Below, piece after piece: positions 16,567 to 26,527 of a DNA stretch of 64,000 nt. The stretch covers positions 50,730 through 114,729 of the forward strand of contig JAJZHK010000001.1 in NCBI GenBank assembly GCA_021804565.1, in the 5' to 3' direction. The stretch comes from Pseudomonadota bacterium (GTDB lineage Bacteria > Pseudomonadota > Gammaproteobacteria > Pseudomonadales > Moraxellaceae). Each line of letters starts with the position of its first letter. The first letter of the stretch is position 1. The notes beneath the pieces were generated by a model. The model had not been told where the DNA came from, ran no database searches, and saw nothing but the letters and a program-made list of their open reading frames with translations. Position numbers and translations under genes: made by a program.

Positions 16567-16845
16567 TACGGCGGCCAGTAACAACCATTGCTGTGTCGAG
16601 GTCGGTCATTATGCAACGAAACTTGCCTGGAGGCATCTGAATTTTGTATTTGTGTACGCAAAAGTTGCATTATGTCGCCGACCGGTGATCGGATTTTTGT
16701 CGGGGAGCAAGAACAGAGGAAACGCGATGCTTGCGTCGGCACCGGCCTTGGCATAAGGTTGAGGCGCTCATGGCCACGGATTCCTGATGTCTTGGGAACG
16801 GTACCGGGCGATGATGCGCATCCAGCAAGATATAAGGAGAGTAAG

Positions 16846-17232
16846 ATGGCGGTTTTTCTGTCGAGTGAATGGTTTGCTGAGGTCGAAAAACTCACCCAGC
16901 TGTCGGGTGACCTCGAGGTGCCGGCGAGTCTGGCCAGTGTCGTTTTGAACATCAGTGTCTCCGGGGCCGCCGATGGCCAGGTCGATATGTGCCTCAATGG
17001 TGGCCGTTTCGAGCAGGGACACAATTCCCAGGGTACGACCAAGATGACCCTGCCGGTCGATCTGGCGCGCCGTATCTTCATCGAAGATGACAAATCGGCA
17101 GGCATGCAGGGCTTCATGAGCGGGCAGATCCGTGTCGAAGGGGACATGTCCAAGCTCATGGCCATGCAGTCGGCGCGTCCCAGTGACAAGCAGAAGCAGC
17201 TGCTGGCGGAGATCCGTGCGATCACCCAGTAA
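16846..17232 (+). CDS. Small SCP2 sterol-carrier-domain protein
   Basis: A 128-residue cytoplasmic protein that is essentially one SCP2 (sterol carrier protein 2, lipid-binding) domain. The pattern VVLNISVSG, then a middle segment GQVDMCLNGG, then DMSKLMAMQSARPSDKQK near the C-terminus, where the family has its conserved GD-x-x-x-L-M motif, supports this. The ATG at 16846 has AAGGAGAG 6 bases upstream. It is a stand-alone gene closed by a strong terminator. Bacterial members are thought to bind lipid or quinone-like molecules; the ligand here is unknown. Confidence 0.75.
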   Translation: MAVFLSSEWFAEVEKLTQLSGDLEVPASLASVVLNISVSGAADGQVDMCLNGGRFEQGHNSQGTTKMTLPVDLARRIFIEDDKSAGMQGFMSGQIRVEGDMSKLMAMQSARPSDKQKQLLAEIRAITQ

Positions 17233-17254
17233 GCGCTTGCAGCGGTGGTGTCGC

Positions 17255-17284
17255 AAAGGGCGCTGAGGCGCCCTTTGTTTTGTC
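17255..17284 (+). terminator. Intrinsic terminator after the SCP2 gene
   Basis: AAAGGGCGC (17255-17263) pairs perfectly with GCGCCCTTT (17268-17276) over 9 bases with a TGAG loop, followed by TGTTTTGT. It isolates the SCP2 gene from the gyrA operon. Confidence 0.9.
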
Positions 17285-17362
17285 TGCGTCATGCCGCCTG
17301 GTGGGAGGCTGCACGGTGGCGCAAGGCCAGTGCTGGTGCTGTTTGGACGGGTTGGAGCAAGT

Positions 17363-17391
17363 CTGACAGAATGGCAGGCATGTGCTATCAT
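17363..17391 (+). promoter_or_regulatory. Sigma-70 promoter of the gyrA operon, extended -10
   Basis: CTGACA (17363-17368), a 17-base spacer, then TATCAT (17386-17391) preceded by TG one base upstream, making an extended -10. Transcription should begin near 17398, giving a leader of about 58 bases before the gyrA ATG. The site lies between the SCP2 terminator and gyrA, where a promoter is required. Confidence 0.75.
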
Positions 17392-17455
17392 CGCGGGCTT
17401 GTATCTAGGGACAGGATGAGGCTGGGCCCCATCCTCGATGTTACTGAGGAGTTTC

Positions 17456-20041
17456 ATGAGCGATTTCGCCAAAGAGATCACGCCGGTCGCGATCGAAGAC
17501 GAACTGCGGCAGTCCTATCTTGACTACGCTATGAGTGTCATCGTTGGGCGCGCACTGCCCGATGTGCGCGATGGCCTCAAGCCCGTGCACAGGCGCGTGC
17601 TGTTCGCCATGCATGAACTGGGCAACGACTGGAACAAAGCCTACAAGAAATCGGCGCGTGTCGTCGGTGACGTCATCGGTAAGTACCATCCCCACGGCGA
17701 CTCGGCGGTCTATGATGCGATCGTGCGTATGGCACAGCCGTTCTCCTTGCGCTACCTGCTTGTCGATGGTCAGGGTAACTTTGGCTCCGTCGATGGCGAT
17801 GAGCCGGCAGCGATGCGTTACACCGAAGTGCGCATGAGCCGTATGGCCCATGAGTTGCTGGCCGACCTTGACAAGGAAACGGTCGATTGGGTCCCCAACT
17901 ACGATGACACCGAACAGATACCGGCGGTCCTGCCGACCCGTATCCCCAATCTTCTCGTCAATGGCTCATCCGGTATCGCTGTCGGTATGGCGACCAATAT
18001 CCCGCCACACAACCTCAATGAAGTCGTCGATGCCTGTCTGGCCCTGCTCGATCATGACGAACTGGAGGTCGATGACCTGATGCAGTACGTGACCGGTCCG
18101 GATTTCCCGACCGGAGGCATCATCCAGGGGCGGGCCGGTATCATCGAGGCTTATCGTACCGGGCGCGGCCGTATTCATGTACGGGCGCGGGCACAGATCG
18201 AGACGGACGAGAAGACGCACCGGCAGACGATCATCGTCACCGAAATCCCTTATCAGGTGAACAAGGCACGCCTGATCGAGAAGATCGCAGAGCTGGTCAA
18301 GGAAAAGAAGATCGAAGGCATCGCGCCTGACGGCCTGCGAGATGAGTCGGACAAAGACGGCATGCGCATCGTCATTGAGCTCAAGCGCGGCGAGATGGCC
18401 GAGGTTCTGCTCAATAATCTGTACGCACAAACGCCGATGGAGTCGGTGTTTGGCATGAATATGGTGGCCCTGGTCGACGGTCAGCCGCGCACCCTCAATC
18501 TGCGTGAATTCATCTCGGCATTTTTGCGCCACCGGCGTGAGGTGGTCACCCGGCGGACGGTCTTTGAACTGCGCAAGGCGCGTGAGCGCGGTCATATCAT
18601 CGAAGGCCAGGCGGTGGCGCTGGCCAATATCGATGAAGTCATCGAACTGATCAAATCCTCGCCCAGTCCCGGCGAGGCCAAAGAACGTCTGTTGGCGCGG
18701 GTTTTTGCGCCGGGTATGGTGCTGTCCCTGCTCGAGGCTGCTGGCGACAGGGATGCCTGCCGCCCGGAAGGTCTGGCCGAGGATCGCGGCCTGAGTGCGG
18801 ACGGTTACCGCCTGTCGGCGGAACAGGCACAGGCCATTCTCGATCTGCGCCTGCATCGCCTGACCGGCCTTGAGCAGGACAAACTTGTGCAGGAGTACCG
18901 CGAGATCCTGCAGAAGATACGCGAACTGGCGCTGATCCTTGCAGAACCGGCGCGCCTGGTGGCGGTCATCCGTGCCGAGCTCGAGGAGGTCAAAAGCCTC
19001 TATGGCGACGCCCGTCGCAGCGAGATCGTCGCTTCGCGCCTTGATCTGTCGATGGAAGACCTCATCGCTGAAGAAGACGTGGTCTTGACCCTGTCGCACG
19101 CCGGTTACGCCAAGACGCAGCCGCTTTCCGATTATCGGGCGCAAAAACGTGGTGGGCGTGGCAAGTCGGCGACCGCCGTCAAGGATGAGGACTTCATCGA
19201 ACATCTGCTGGTGGTCAGCACGCATGACACGGTCATGTGCTTTACCAGTCTGGGCAAGGTCTATTGGCTGAAGGTCTATGAGATCCCGCAGGCCGGTCGC
19301 AGTTCCAAGGGCAAACCTATCGTCAATGTTTTGCCTTTGCAGGCGTCCGAGCGCATCACCGCCATCCTGCCTTTGCGTGACTATGGTGAAGGCCAGTTCG
19401 TGTTCATGGCGACCGGTGACGGGACGGTCAAAAAGGTTGACCTGAAGGAGTTCTCGCGGCCGCGTTCGAGTGGCCTGATCGCCATCAACCTGAGTGAAGG
19501 CGACAGCTTGGTCGGTGTCGCACTGACCGATGGACAGCGCGAGATCATGCTGTTCAGCGACGAGGGCAAGGCGGTACGTTTCGCTGAGTCGGAGGTGCGC
19601 AGTCTGGGGCGTCAGGCGATGGGCATGCGTGGCATGAGCCTGCCGGCCGGTGGCCGCATCGTCTCCCTGCAGGTGCTGGCTGCTGACACCGAAATCCTGA
19701 CCGCCTGCGCCAAGGGTTACGGCAAGCGCACCGCGGTCAGCGAGTTTCCTGTGCACGGCCGGGGCGGCAAGGGTGTGATCGCCATTCAGACCTCGGACCG
19801 CAATGGTCAGCTGGTCGCTGCCGTACAGGTGGCCGCCGATGGCCAGGGGCAGCTGATGCTGATTTCCGACCAGGGTACCCTGGTGCGCACCCGCGTCTCT
19901 GAAGTCTCCTGTCTGTCACGTAATACCCAAGGGGTCACCTTGATACGCCTGGCCGAGGGTGAAGACCTGATCGGGGTGGTGCCGGTCGATGAGGATGGTG
20001 ATGAGATCGATGAAGCGGGTGTGGACGTCGATTTGCAATGA
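17456..20041 (+). CDS. gyrA: DNA gyrase subunit A
   Basis: An 861-residue gyrase A subunit with the breakage-reunion domain first and the six-bladed C-terminal pinwheel last. Active-site Arg121-Tyr122 is in AAMRYTE. The pinwheel carries the GyrA box QKRGGRGK, which is needed for wrapping DNA and negative supercoiling and separates it from ParC. The quinolone region reads GDSAVYD with Ser83 and Asp87 in E. coli numbering, both the susceptible residues. The start at 17456 ([10 protein letters not shown]) is preceded by GAGGAG. It heads a block with serC, pheA, hisC and tyrA/aroA, as in Pseudomonas. Confidence 0.98.
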   Translation: MSDFAKEITPVAIEDELRQSYLDYAMSVIVGRALPDVRDGLKPVHRRVLFAMHELGNDWNKAYKKSARVVGDVIGKYHPHGDSAVYDAIVRMAQPFSLRYLLVDGQGNFGSVDGDEPAAMRYTEVRMSRMAHELLADLDKETVDWVPNYDDTEQIPAVLPTRIPNLLVNGSSGIAVGMATNIPPHNLNEVVDACLALLDHDELEVDDLMQYVTGPDFPTGGIIQGRAGIIEAYRTGRGRIHVRARAQIETDEKTHRQTIIVTEIPYQVNKARLIEKIAELVKEKKIEGIAPDGLRDESDKDGMRIVIELKRGEMAEVLLNNLYAQTPMESVFGMNMVALVDGQPRTLNLREFISAFLRHRREVVTRRTVFELRKARERGHIIEGQAVALANIDEVIELIKSSPSPGEAKERLLARVFAPGMVLSLLEAAGDRDACRPEGLAEDRGLSADGYRLSAEQAQAILDLRLHRLTGLEQDKLVQEYREILQKIRELALILAEPARLVAVIRAELEEVKSLYGDARRSEIVASRLDLSMEDLIAEEDVVLTLSHAGYAKTQPLSDYRAQKRGGRGKSATAVKDEDFIEHLLVVSTHDTVMCFTSLGKVYWLKVYEIPQAGRSSKGKPIVNVLPLQASERITAILPLRDYGEGQFVFMATGDGTVKKVDLKEFSRPRSSGLIAINLSEGDSLVGVALTDGQREIMLFSDEGKAVRFAESEVRSLGRQAMGMRGMSLPAGGRIVSLQVLAADTEILTACAKGYGKRTAVSEFPVHGRGGKGVIAIQTSDRNGQLVAAVQVAADGQGQLMLISDQGTLVRTRVSEVSCLSRNTQGVTLIRLAEGEDLIGVVPVDEDGDEIDEAGVDVDLQ

Positions 20042-20070
20042 ATTTGTGGACCAGTGAGGAAGACTCATCC

Positions 20071-21150
20071 ATGCGAGTGCATAATTTTTGTGCGGGGCCT
20101 GCCGCTTTGCCGCAGGCGGTACTGAGTGAAGCGCAACATGATCTGCTGAGTTGGAAGGGGCGGGGCTTGTCGGTCATGGAGATGAGCCATCGTGGCGCTG
20201 ACTTCATCTCGATCGCCGAGCAGGCTGAGCAGGACTTGCGTGAACTGCTCGATGTGCCGGCGCACTACAAGGTGCTCTTTCTGCAAGGGGGTGCCAGCTT
20301 GCAGTTTGCCCAGATTCCCATGAATCTCCTGCGCCAGCGTCGCAAGATCGACCTGGTGCATACCGGCATGTGGTCGGGCAAAGCCTTGCAGGAGGCGCGC
20401 AAGTACGCCGAAGTGAATGTCGTCGCCTCGGATGAGGCGCACGGCTTTCGCACCGTGCCGGCGTTTGATACCTGGCGTGTCAGTGAAGATGCTGCCTACT
20501 TGCACTACACCCCAAACGAAACCATACACGGCGTCGAGTTCAACTATATTCCCGAGCACACTGCGCCGCTGGTGGCCGATTTCTCTTCAAGCCTGCTCAG
20601 CGAGCCTTTGCAGGTCAGTCGTTTCGGCCTGATCTATGCGGGTGCGCAAAAAAATATCGGCCCTGCCGGTCTGACCCTGGTTATCGTGCGCGAAGACCTG
20701 ATCGGGGAGGTCTTGCCGGGCACGCCCACCATGCTCGACTACAAGGTGGCGGCCAGCCATGGCTCGATGTACAACACCCCACCCACCTACAGCTGGTATT
20801 TGGCCGGTCTGGTGTTCAAGTGGATCAAGCATCAGGGCGGCCTGGCCGCCATGGCCCAGCTCAATCTTGAGAAGTCGCGCCGTCTGTACGCCACCATAGA
20901 AAAGAGCGGGGGCTTCTATCACAACCCGGTGAGCCCGAGCTATCGCTCGCGCATGAACGTGCCCTTCACCATCCAGGACACCCAGCTGGAAAGCGTCTTC
21001 CTGCGTGACGCCGAGGCTGCCGGGCTGGTGAACCTGGCCGGGCATCGTTCGGTCGGCGGGATGCGTGCCAGCCTCTACAACGCCGTAGGTCTCGACGCTG
21101 TGGACGCACTGGTCGATTTCATGCATGACTTCCAAAAACGCATGGGCTGA
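20071..21150 (+). CDS. serC: Phosphoserine aminotransferase
   Basis: A 359-residue class V PLP aminotransferase that converts 3-phosphohydroxypyruvate to phosphoserine and also serves pyridoxine synthesis. It begins MRVHNFCAGPAALP, the usual SerC start, with GAGGAAG upstream. The PLP Lys is Lys194 in AQKNIGPAGL, and RSVGGMRAS near the C-terminus is also typical. It lies 29 bases after gyrA and directly abuts pheA, so it is part of the same transcript. Confidence 0.97.
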   Translation: MRVHNFCAGPAALPQAVLSEAQHDLLSWKGRGLSVMEMSHRGADFISIAEQAEQDLRELLDVPAHYKVLFLQGGASLQFAQIPMNLLRQRRKIDLVHTGMWSGKALQEARKYAEVNVVASDEAHGFRTVPAFDTWRVSEDAAYLHYTPNETIHGVEFNYIPEHTAPLVADFSSSLLSEPLQVSRFGLIYAGAQKNIGPAGLTLVIVREDLIGEVLPGTPTMLDYKVAASHGSMYNTPPTYSWYLAGLVFKWIKHQGGLAAMAQLNLEKSRRLYATIEKSGGFYHNPVSPSYRSRMNVPFTIQDTQLESVFLRDAEAAGLVNLAGHRSVGGMRASLYNAVGLDAVDALVDFMHDFQKRMG

Positions 21151-22242
21151 ATGCTGATGCGTACTCTCGAGGATATACGTCGCGAGATCGACAGCATCGA
21201 CGATCAGATGGTGCAGTTGATCAGCCAGCGTGCGCGTTGCGCCGCTGAGGTCGCTGAAGTCAAAAGAGCCGAAAATGGTGGCCAGCTGACCCAGTTCTAC
21301 CGGCCTGAGCGTGAAGCCCAAGTGCTGTCCAGGGTCATGGTCAACAACCCAGGCCCCCTGCCGCAGGAGGAGCTGGCGCGGCTGTTTCGCGAGATCATGT
21401 CAGCCTGCCTGGCGCTCGAGCACACCTTGCGGGTCGCCTTTCTGGGTCCGCAGGGCACTTTCACGCAAGCGGCTGCGCTTAAGCATTTTGGCCATTCGGT
21501 ACAGACCCAGGGCCTGGCCAGTATCGATGAGGTGTTTCGTGAGGTGGCGGCAGGTGCGGCAGATTACGGCGTGGTGCCGGTGGAAAACTCCTCGGAAGGG
21601 GTGGTCAACCACACGCTCGACTCTTTTATGAGCTCCAGCTTGCGCATCATCGGCGAGGTCGAGTTGCGTATCCACCACAATCTCCTGGTGGCGGACGTGA
21701 CGCGCACGGCAGCCCTGTCGCGCATATACTCGCATCAGCAGTCGCTGGCGCAGTGCCGGCAGTGGCTGGACGCCCACTATCCCAATGTCGAACGTGTGGC
21801 GGTGTCGAGCAATGCCGAGGCGGCACGGCGTATCCAGGGTGAATGGCACTCGGCGGCTATCGCCGGCGATATGGCGGCGGAGCTCTATGGCTTGAGCATT
21901 TTGCACGCCCGTATCGAGGATGAGCCCGACAACACGACGCGTTTTCTCATCATCGGCCGCCAGGAAGTGGCGGCCAGTGGCCGCGACAAGACTTCCATTC
22001 TGGTGTTGACGCACGATCGTAGCGGCGCTTTGTACGCGATTCTGGAGCCTTTTTCGCGGCAGGGTATTTCCCTGACCCGGGTGGAAAGCCGTCCCTCGCG
22101 CATGAATCTGTGGTCTTACGTGTTCTTTATCGACTTCGAGGGGCACCAGCATGACGCCAAGGTCCGTGCAGCACTCGATGAGGTACGCACCCGAGCGGTC
22201 GATGTCAAGATTCTGGGTTCTTATCCGCGAGCCGTGCTCTGA
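21151..22242 (+). CDS. pheA: Bifunctional chorismate mutase / prephenate dehydratase
   Basis: A 363-residue P-protein for phenylalanine synthesis. The AroQ-type chorismate mutase occupies residues 1-90 (RREIDSIDDQMVQLI). The prephenate dehydratase domain follows from FLGPQGTFTQAAA, and an ACT regulatory domain ends the protein with ESRPS, the phenylalanine-binding motif. The ATG directly follows the serC stop; a second in-frame ATG two codons on is possible. Feedback inhibition by phenylalanine is expected from the intact ACT motif. Confidence 0.97.
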   Translation: MLMRTLEDIRREIDSIDDQMVQLISQRARCAAEVAEVKRAENGGQLTQFYRPEREAQVLSRVMVNNPGPLPQEELARLFREIMSACLALEHTLRVAFLGPQGTFTQAAALKHFGHSVQTQGLASIDEVFREVAAGAADYGVVPVENSSEGVVNHTLDSFMSSSLRIIGEVELRIHHNLLVADVTRTAALSRIYSHQQSLAQCRQWLDAHYPNVERVAVSSNAEAARRIQGEWHSAAIAGDMAAELYGLSILHARIEDEPDNTTRFLIIGRQEVAASGRDKTSILVLTHDRSGALYAILEPFSRQGISLTRVESRPSRMNLWSYVFFIDFEGHQHDAKVRAALDEVRTRAVDVKILGSYPRAVL

Positions 22243-22253
22243 GTGAGGTCGAT

Positions 22254-23351
22254 ATGTCTTTTGATGTGCTGAGCTGGGCTTTGCCCAGTGTGCTCAGTTT
22301 GCAGCCTTACCAGCCAGGCAAGCCGGTCAGCGAGTTGCAACGTGAGCTGGGGCTCGCTGATGTCATCAAGCTGGCCAGCAATGAAAATCCTCTCGGCTGC
22401 TCGCCAGCTGTGCAGCCGGCGGTACAGGCGGAGCTGGCCAAGCTGGCGCTCTATCCTGATGGCGCCGGTTTTGAATTGCGGCAGGCGCTGGCCCGCCATC
22501 ATGGCCTGGACATGGCGCAGGTGACACTCGGCAATGGCTCCAATGACCTGCTTGAAATCATCGCCCATAGCTTTCTCTCCTGCCCGCATGCGGCGGTGGT
22601 GTCCGAGTATGCCTTTGCCATCTATGGCCTGGTGGTGCGTGCCATCGGCGCGCGTCTGCTGAGCGCTGCGGCGCACGATTATGGCCATGACCTGGCCGCG
22701 ATGCGGGCGCTCATCGATGCGCAGACCCGCATCGTGTTCATCGCCAACCCCAATAATCCTACCGGCAGCATCTTGAGTCAGGCCGCCCTGCGTGAGTTTA
22801 TGCAGGACTTGCCCGAGCATGTCGTGGTGGTGCTCGATGAGGCCTATCTCGAGTATGCCCAGGAAGGTGGCGTCGATGCCGCCAGCTGGCTCGCGCAATT
22901 TCCCGCCTTGATCATCTGTCGTACCTTTTCCAAGGCTTATGGCCTGGCCGGTTTGCGTGTCGGCTATGCCTTGTCCTCGGTGGCGATCGCCGATGTCTTG
23001 AATCGGGTGCGCCAGCCTTTCAATGTCAGCGCTGTGGCTTTGGTGGCCGCGCAGGCGGCGTTGGCCGACCAGGATTTTGTCGCCCGCAGCCGCCAGCTCA
23101 ATGCGCAGGGCATGACACAGATGCTGAGCGGCCTGCACACGCTCGGCGTGCGGGCTTTGCCCAGCCAAGGCAATTTCCTTTGCGTCGATCTCGATCGCCC
23201 GGCCCAGCCCGTTTATACCGGTTTGCTGCGTCATGGCGTCATCGTACGGCCCTTGGCCGGCTACGGCTTGCCGCAGCATCTGCGCATCAGCATCGGCCTG
23301 CCCCATGAAAACGAGCGGTGTCTGCAAGCCCTGGACGAGGTCCTGCGATGA
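22254..23351 (+). CDS. hisC: Histidinol-phosphate / aromatic aminotransferase HisC
   Basis: A 365-residue class I/II PLP aminotransferase. It has the start region with SLQPYQPGKP, the substrate segment NPNNPTGS, the Asp in LDEAYLEY and the PLP Lys227 in TFSKAYGLAGLRVGY. Placed between pheA and tyrA/aroA, it probably transaminates phenylpyruvate, hydroxyphenylpyruvate or prephenate, and possibly also histidinol phosphate. Its stop codon overlaps the tyrA/aroA start in ATGA. Confidence 0.93.
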   Translation: MSFDVLSWALPSVLSLQPYQPGKPVSELQRELGLADVIKLASNENPLGCSPAVQPAVQAELAKLALYPDGAGFELRQALARHHGLDMAQVTLGNGSNDLLEIIAHSFLSCPHAAVVSEYAFAIYGLVVRAIGARLLSAAAHDYGHDLAAMRALIDAQTRIVFIANPNNPTGSILSQAALREFMQDLPEHVVVVLDEAYLEYAQEGGVDAASWLAQFPALIICRTFSKAYGLAGLRVGYALSSVAIADVLNRVRQPFNVSAVALVAAQAALADQDFVARSRQLNAQGMTQMLSGLHTLGVRALPSQGNFLCVDLDRPAQPVYTGLLRHGVIVRPLAGYGLPQHLRISIGLPHENERCLQALDEVLR

Positions 23352-25576
23352 GTCAAAGGCCTTGGCGCAAGGTGGCGGTGCTCGGCCTCGGGCTGATCGG
23401 ATCGTCCTTGGCCCGACTTTTGCGGACGCAGGACCTGGCGACCGAAATCGTCGCCGCCGGCAGCCGGCCGGCGACTTTGCAACGCGGTCTGCAACTCGGT
23501 ATCGTCGATGCGGTTTATGACGATGTCGCGGCCGCGGTGCGGTCCGCGGACCTGGTGATCCTGGCCATGCCGGTGGCAGCGATCGCACCGACACTGATCA
23601 AGATTGTCGACCACCTGTCGGCTGATGCCGTCGTCAGTGATGTCGGCAGCGTCAAAGGAGCGATCATCGCGACGCTCAGGCAGGCTTTGGGCGAGGTGCC
23701 CGCCTGTTTCGTGCCGGGTCATCCTATCGCCGGCGCGGAGACCAGCGGCGTCGACGCTGGCCGTGCTGATCTTTTTCGCCGTCACAAGGTCATCCTGACG
23801 CCGTTGCCGCACACCGATCCACGAGCGCTGATGATGATCGAGAAGTTGTGGCGCAGCGCCGGTGCGGAACTCATCCACATGGAGGTCGAGGCGCACGACA
23901 ACATCCTCGCCAAAACCAGCCACCTGCCGCATCTGCTGGCTTTTTCTCTGGTCGATACCTTGGCGCGAGAGTCCGAGAACCTCGAGATTTTCCGCTATGC
24001 GGCCGGTGGTTTTCGTGACTTTACCCGTATCGCCGCCAGTGATCCGCGCATGTGGCATGACATCGCCCTGAGCAATCGACCGGCTTTGCAGGCCGCCCTG
24101 GATACCTTTCAGGCCGGGCTCGACCGGCTGCGTTGCGCGCTCGATGCCGGCGCCGGTGAGGATCTTTTGCAGATTTTTTCTCGTGCCCAGCAGGCGCGTG
24201 AACACTTTACCCATATGTTGGCTGGAACAGCCTATGCCAGGACTAAGACTGTGAGCAAAACTGAATTTCGGGTGCAGCCTGGAGCGTGCATTCGTGGTCG
24301 TGCGCGTGTTCCCGGAGACAAGTCGATCTCCCATCGCAGCATCATGCTCGGTGCAATCGCCGAGGGTGTCACCGAGGTGCATGGTTTTCTCGAGGGTGAA
24401 GATGCCCTCTCTACCTTGCAGGCCTTTCGTGATATGGGTGTTCACATCGAAGGCCCCGAGCAGGGTCATGTGCGCGTGCATGGCGTCGGGTTGCAGGGTC
24501 TGCAGGCCCCTGTTGCTGCCCTTTATTTGGGCAACTCAGGCACATCGATGCGTTTGCTCAGTGGCATGTTGTGTGGCCAGCCGTTTTCCAGCGTTTTGAC
24601 CGGCGATGACTCGCTGTCACGGCGTCCCATGCAGCGCATCGCCAAGCCTCTGTCGCAGATGGGGGCGCGCATCGATACCACCGGGGATCGTGCCACGCCA
24701 CCTTTGCGTATCCATGGTGGGCAAACCTTGCGCGGCATTCACTACGACATGCCCATGGCCTCGGCACAGGTCAAGTCCGCCATCTTGCTGGCGGGTTTAT
24801 GGGCGCAAGGCGAGACCTCGGTGCGCGAGCCGGCCCCCACCCGTGACCATACCGAGCGCATGCTGCGTGGTTTTGGCTATCCGCTGGAAAGTCGCGATGG
24901 GGTGGTCCGCCTGCGCGGTGGTGGTCGCCTGCAGGCCACCAGTATCGATGTGCCGGCCGACATCTCCTCGGCAGCCTTTTTTATGGTGGCGGCCAGCATC
25001 GCACCGGGCTCGGATCTGCTGCTCGAGCATGTCGGCGTCAACCCGACCCGGACCGGGGTGATCGATATTTTACGTTTGATGGGTGGCGATATCGAGGTGT
25101 TCAACCAGCGCGAGGTTGCCGGTGAGCCGGTCGCGGATCTGCGCGTGCGTTATGCCCCTTTGCAGGGCATCGACATTCCTCAGGACCTGGTGCCTTTGGC
25201 CATCGATGAGTTTCCTGTGCTGTTCATCGCGGCGGCGTGCGCCGCAGGCAGGACGGTGCTGCGGGGCGCCGAAGAGTTGCGGGTGAAAGAGTCCGATCGT
25301 ATTCAGGTCATGGCCGATGGTCTGCAGGCCCTCGGTGTGGCTGCCCAGGCGCGTGAGGACGGCATGCTCATCGAGGGGGGCAGGCCTATCGCGGGTGGCC
25401 GTATCGATAGCCATGGCGATCACCGTATCGCCATGGCTTTCGCCGTTGCAGGTTTGCGTGCAGAAGGCGAGATCATCATCGAAGACTGTGCCAATGTGGC
25501 AACAAGTTTCCCTGGTTTTGCCCAATTGGCGACCGATTTGGGTCTGCAGCTGCAGGTCTTGTGTGAAGAGTCGTGA
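23348..25576 (+). CDS. Fused prephenate dehydrogenase / EPSP synthase (TyrA-AroA)
   Basis: A 742-residue fusion protein. The N-terminal part (about residues 1-290) is a prephenate or arogenate dehydrogenase with the NAD fold GLGLIGSS and catalytic region HPIAGAETSGV. The C-terminal part (from about 310) is 3-phosphoshikimate 1-carboxyvinyltransferase with PGDKSISHR, LGNSGTSMRL and the late RVKESDRI and GDHRIAMA motifs. The same fusion is known from Pseudomonas and relatives. ATG 23348 overlaps the hisC stop; a further upstream start would lie deep inside hisC. Confidence 0.96.
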   Translation: MSQRPWRKVAVLGLGLIGSSLARLLRTQDLATEIVAAGSRPATLQRGLQLGIVDAVYDDVAAAVRSADLVILAMPVAAIAPTLIKIVDHLSADAVVSDVGSVKGAIIATLRQALGEVPACFVPGHPIAGAETSGVDAGRADLFRRHKVILTPLPHTDPRALMMIEKLWRSAGAELIHMEVEAHDNILAKTSHLPHLLAFSLVDTLARESENLEIFRYAAGGFRDFTRIAASDPRMWHDIALSNRPALQAALDTFQAGLDRLRCALDAGAGEDLLQIFSRAQQAREHFTHMLAGTAYARTKTVSKTEFRVQPGACIRGRARVPGDKSISHRSIMLGAIAEGVTEVHGFLEGEDALSTLQAFRDMGVHIEGPEQGHVRVHGVGLQGLQAPVAALYLGNSGTSMRLLSGMLCGQPFSSVLTGDDSLSRRPMQRIAKPLSQMGARIDTTGDRATPPLRIHGGQTLRGIHYDMPMASAQVKSAILLAGLWAQGETSVREPAPTRDHTERMLRGFGYPLESRDGVVRLRGGGRLQATSIDVPADISSAAFFMVAASIAPGSDLLLEHVGVNPTRTGVIDILRLMGGDIEVFNQREVAGEPVADLRVRYAPLQGIDIPQDLVPLAIDEFPVLFIAAACAAGRTVLRGAEELRVKESDRIQVMADGLQALGVAAQAREDGMLIEGGRPIAGGRIDSHGDHRIAMAFAVAGLRAEGEIIIEDCANVATSFPGFAQLATDLGLQLQVLCEES

Positions 25577-25593
25577 ATCTGTGGGTCGTGCGC

Positions 25594-25620
25594 TTGCAAA
25601 TGTCATGAACTTTCTATAAA
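25594..25620 (+). promoter_or_regulatory. Possible promoter upstream of cmk
   Basis: TTGCAA (25594-25599) and TATAAA (25615-25620) are separated by 15 bases, shorter than ideal; shifting the -10 gives TAAAAA at 17 bases. It lies in the 95-base gap after tyrA/aroA and would add independent expression of cmk and rpsA. Confidence 0.35.
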
Positions 25621-25671
25621 AAGCGGCGCAAAGAGGATGAGACCACAAGAACCAATCGAGGGATGGGGTCG

Positions 25672-26403
25672 ATGAGTAGGGAAGTAGAGAAGCGCTCAGC
25701 AGCCAAGGTGGCGGCGCCGGTGTTGACTTTGGACGGTCCGACCGCCTCCGGCAAGGGAACTGTGGCGCATCGACTGGCGCAGGCTTTGGGGTTTCATGTG
25801 CTCGATAGCGGTTCGCTCTATCGTGTGCTGGCACTCGCTGCAGAGCACCATGCGGTTTCCTTGGACAATGCCCCGGCGCTGCAGGTTTTGGCGGCTCATC
25901 TCGATGTGCAGTTCAGCGGTGATGCCGCCGGTGAGACGCGTATCGTGCTCGAGGGTGAGGATGTCTCGAAGGTGCTGCGTACAGAAGCTTGTGGTCGCTC
26001 AGCTTCGCTGGTGGCGGCCTTGCCGGACGTACGTCTGGCTTTGCTCGATAGGCAGCGGGCATTTCGGGAAGCGCCAGGGCTGGTCGCTGATGGACGAGAC
26101 ATGGGGACGGTGGTCTTTCCCGACGCCTGCCTGAAGATATTTCTCACCGCGAGCGTCGAGGAGCGCGCACAAAGACGCTACCGACAGTTGCTCGACAAGG
26201 GTTTTGATGCTAGCCTTGCCGCCCTCAGTGATGATATACGTGCGCGTGATGAGCGGGATACACAACGCTCCGTCGCGCCTTTGCGTCCGGCGGACGATGC
26301 CATCGTGTTGGATAGTACCGACATGACGGCGGATGACGTCGTGCGCCGTATCATGGAATTAGCGCGCCACACTCCCTCCTTGGGGAGGCGCTTGCAAGCC
26401 TGA
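25672..26403 (+). CDS. cmk: Cytidylate kinase
   Basis: A 243-residue CMP/dCMP kinase. The P-loop is GPTASGKGT, followed by [14 protein letters not shown], the nucleotide-binding segment with [16 protein letters not shown], and the lid RDERDTQR. It supplies CDP for RNA, DNA and lipid synthesis. ATG 25672 is preferred to ATG 25663 because GAGGGA lies 8 bases before it. The extra 15 or so residues before the P-loop are polar and may not be essential. It is followed by rpsA, the common order. Confidence 0.95.
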   Translation: MSREVEKRSAAKVAAPVLTLDGPTASGKGTVAHRLAQALGFHVLDSGSLYRVLALAAEHHAVSLDNAPALQVLAAHLDVQFSGDAAGETRIVLEGEDVSKVLRTEACGRSASLVAALPDVRLALLDRQRAFREAPGLVADGRDMGTVVFPDACLKIFLTASVEERAQRRYRQLLDKGFDASLAALSDDIRARDERDTQRSVAPLRPADDAIVLDSTDMTADDVVRRIMELARHTPSLGRRLQA

Positions 26404-26527
26404 AATCAGGCTGGTGTGTCTGTCGTCGTCGTCACCTTAGGGCGCGGCGGGCACTTTAAACCACAGAACCCTGCGGCGGTGACCGGCAGGCCAGGTCAGG
26501 CGGCACCTGAAGCCGCAGGTTGTCATC

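Larger units (their letters stand above)
16426..16845. other. Divergent intergenic region, ccoN / SCP2 gene
   Basis: About 420 bases between ccoN (left, minus) and the SCP2 gene (right, plus). I find no convincing gene in it. The in-frame extension of the SCP2 reading frame is Cys- and Arg-rich and unlike any protein. The part nearest ccoN carries a candidate FNR/ANR site and an imperfect palindrome. The middle is relatively AT-rich, and TTGTAT (near 16642) with CATTAT 18 bases later is a weak candidate promoter for the SCP2 gene. Confidence 0.6.

Noticed and set aside
16588..16845. N-terminal extension of the SCP2 protein
   Set aside because: The extension is Cys- and Arg-rich and unlike the family, and a strong ribosome site precedes ATG 16846.
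17966..19756. Open frame of nearly 600 codons opposite gyrA
   Set aside because: The plus strand clearly encodes GyrA; the antisense product is rich in Gln, Arg and His without a domain.
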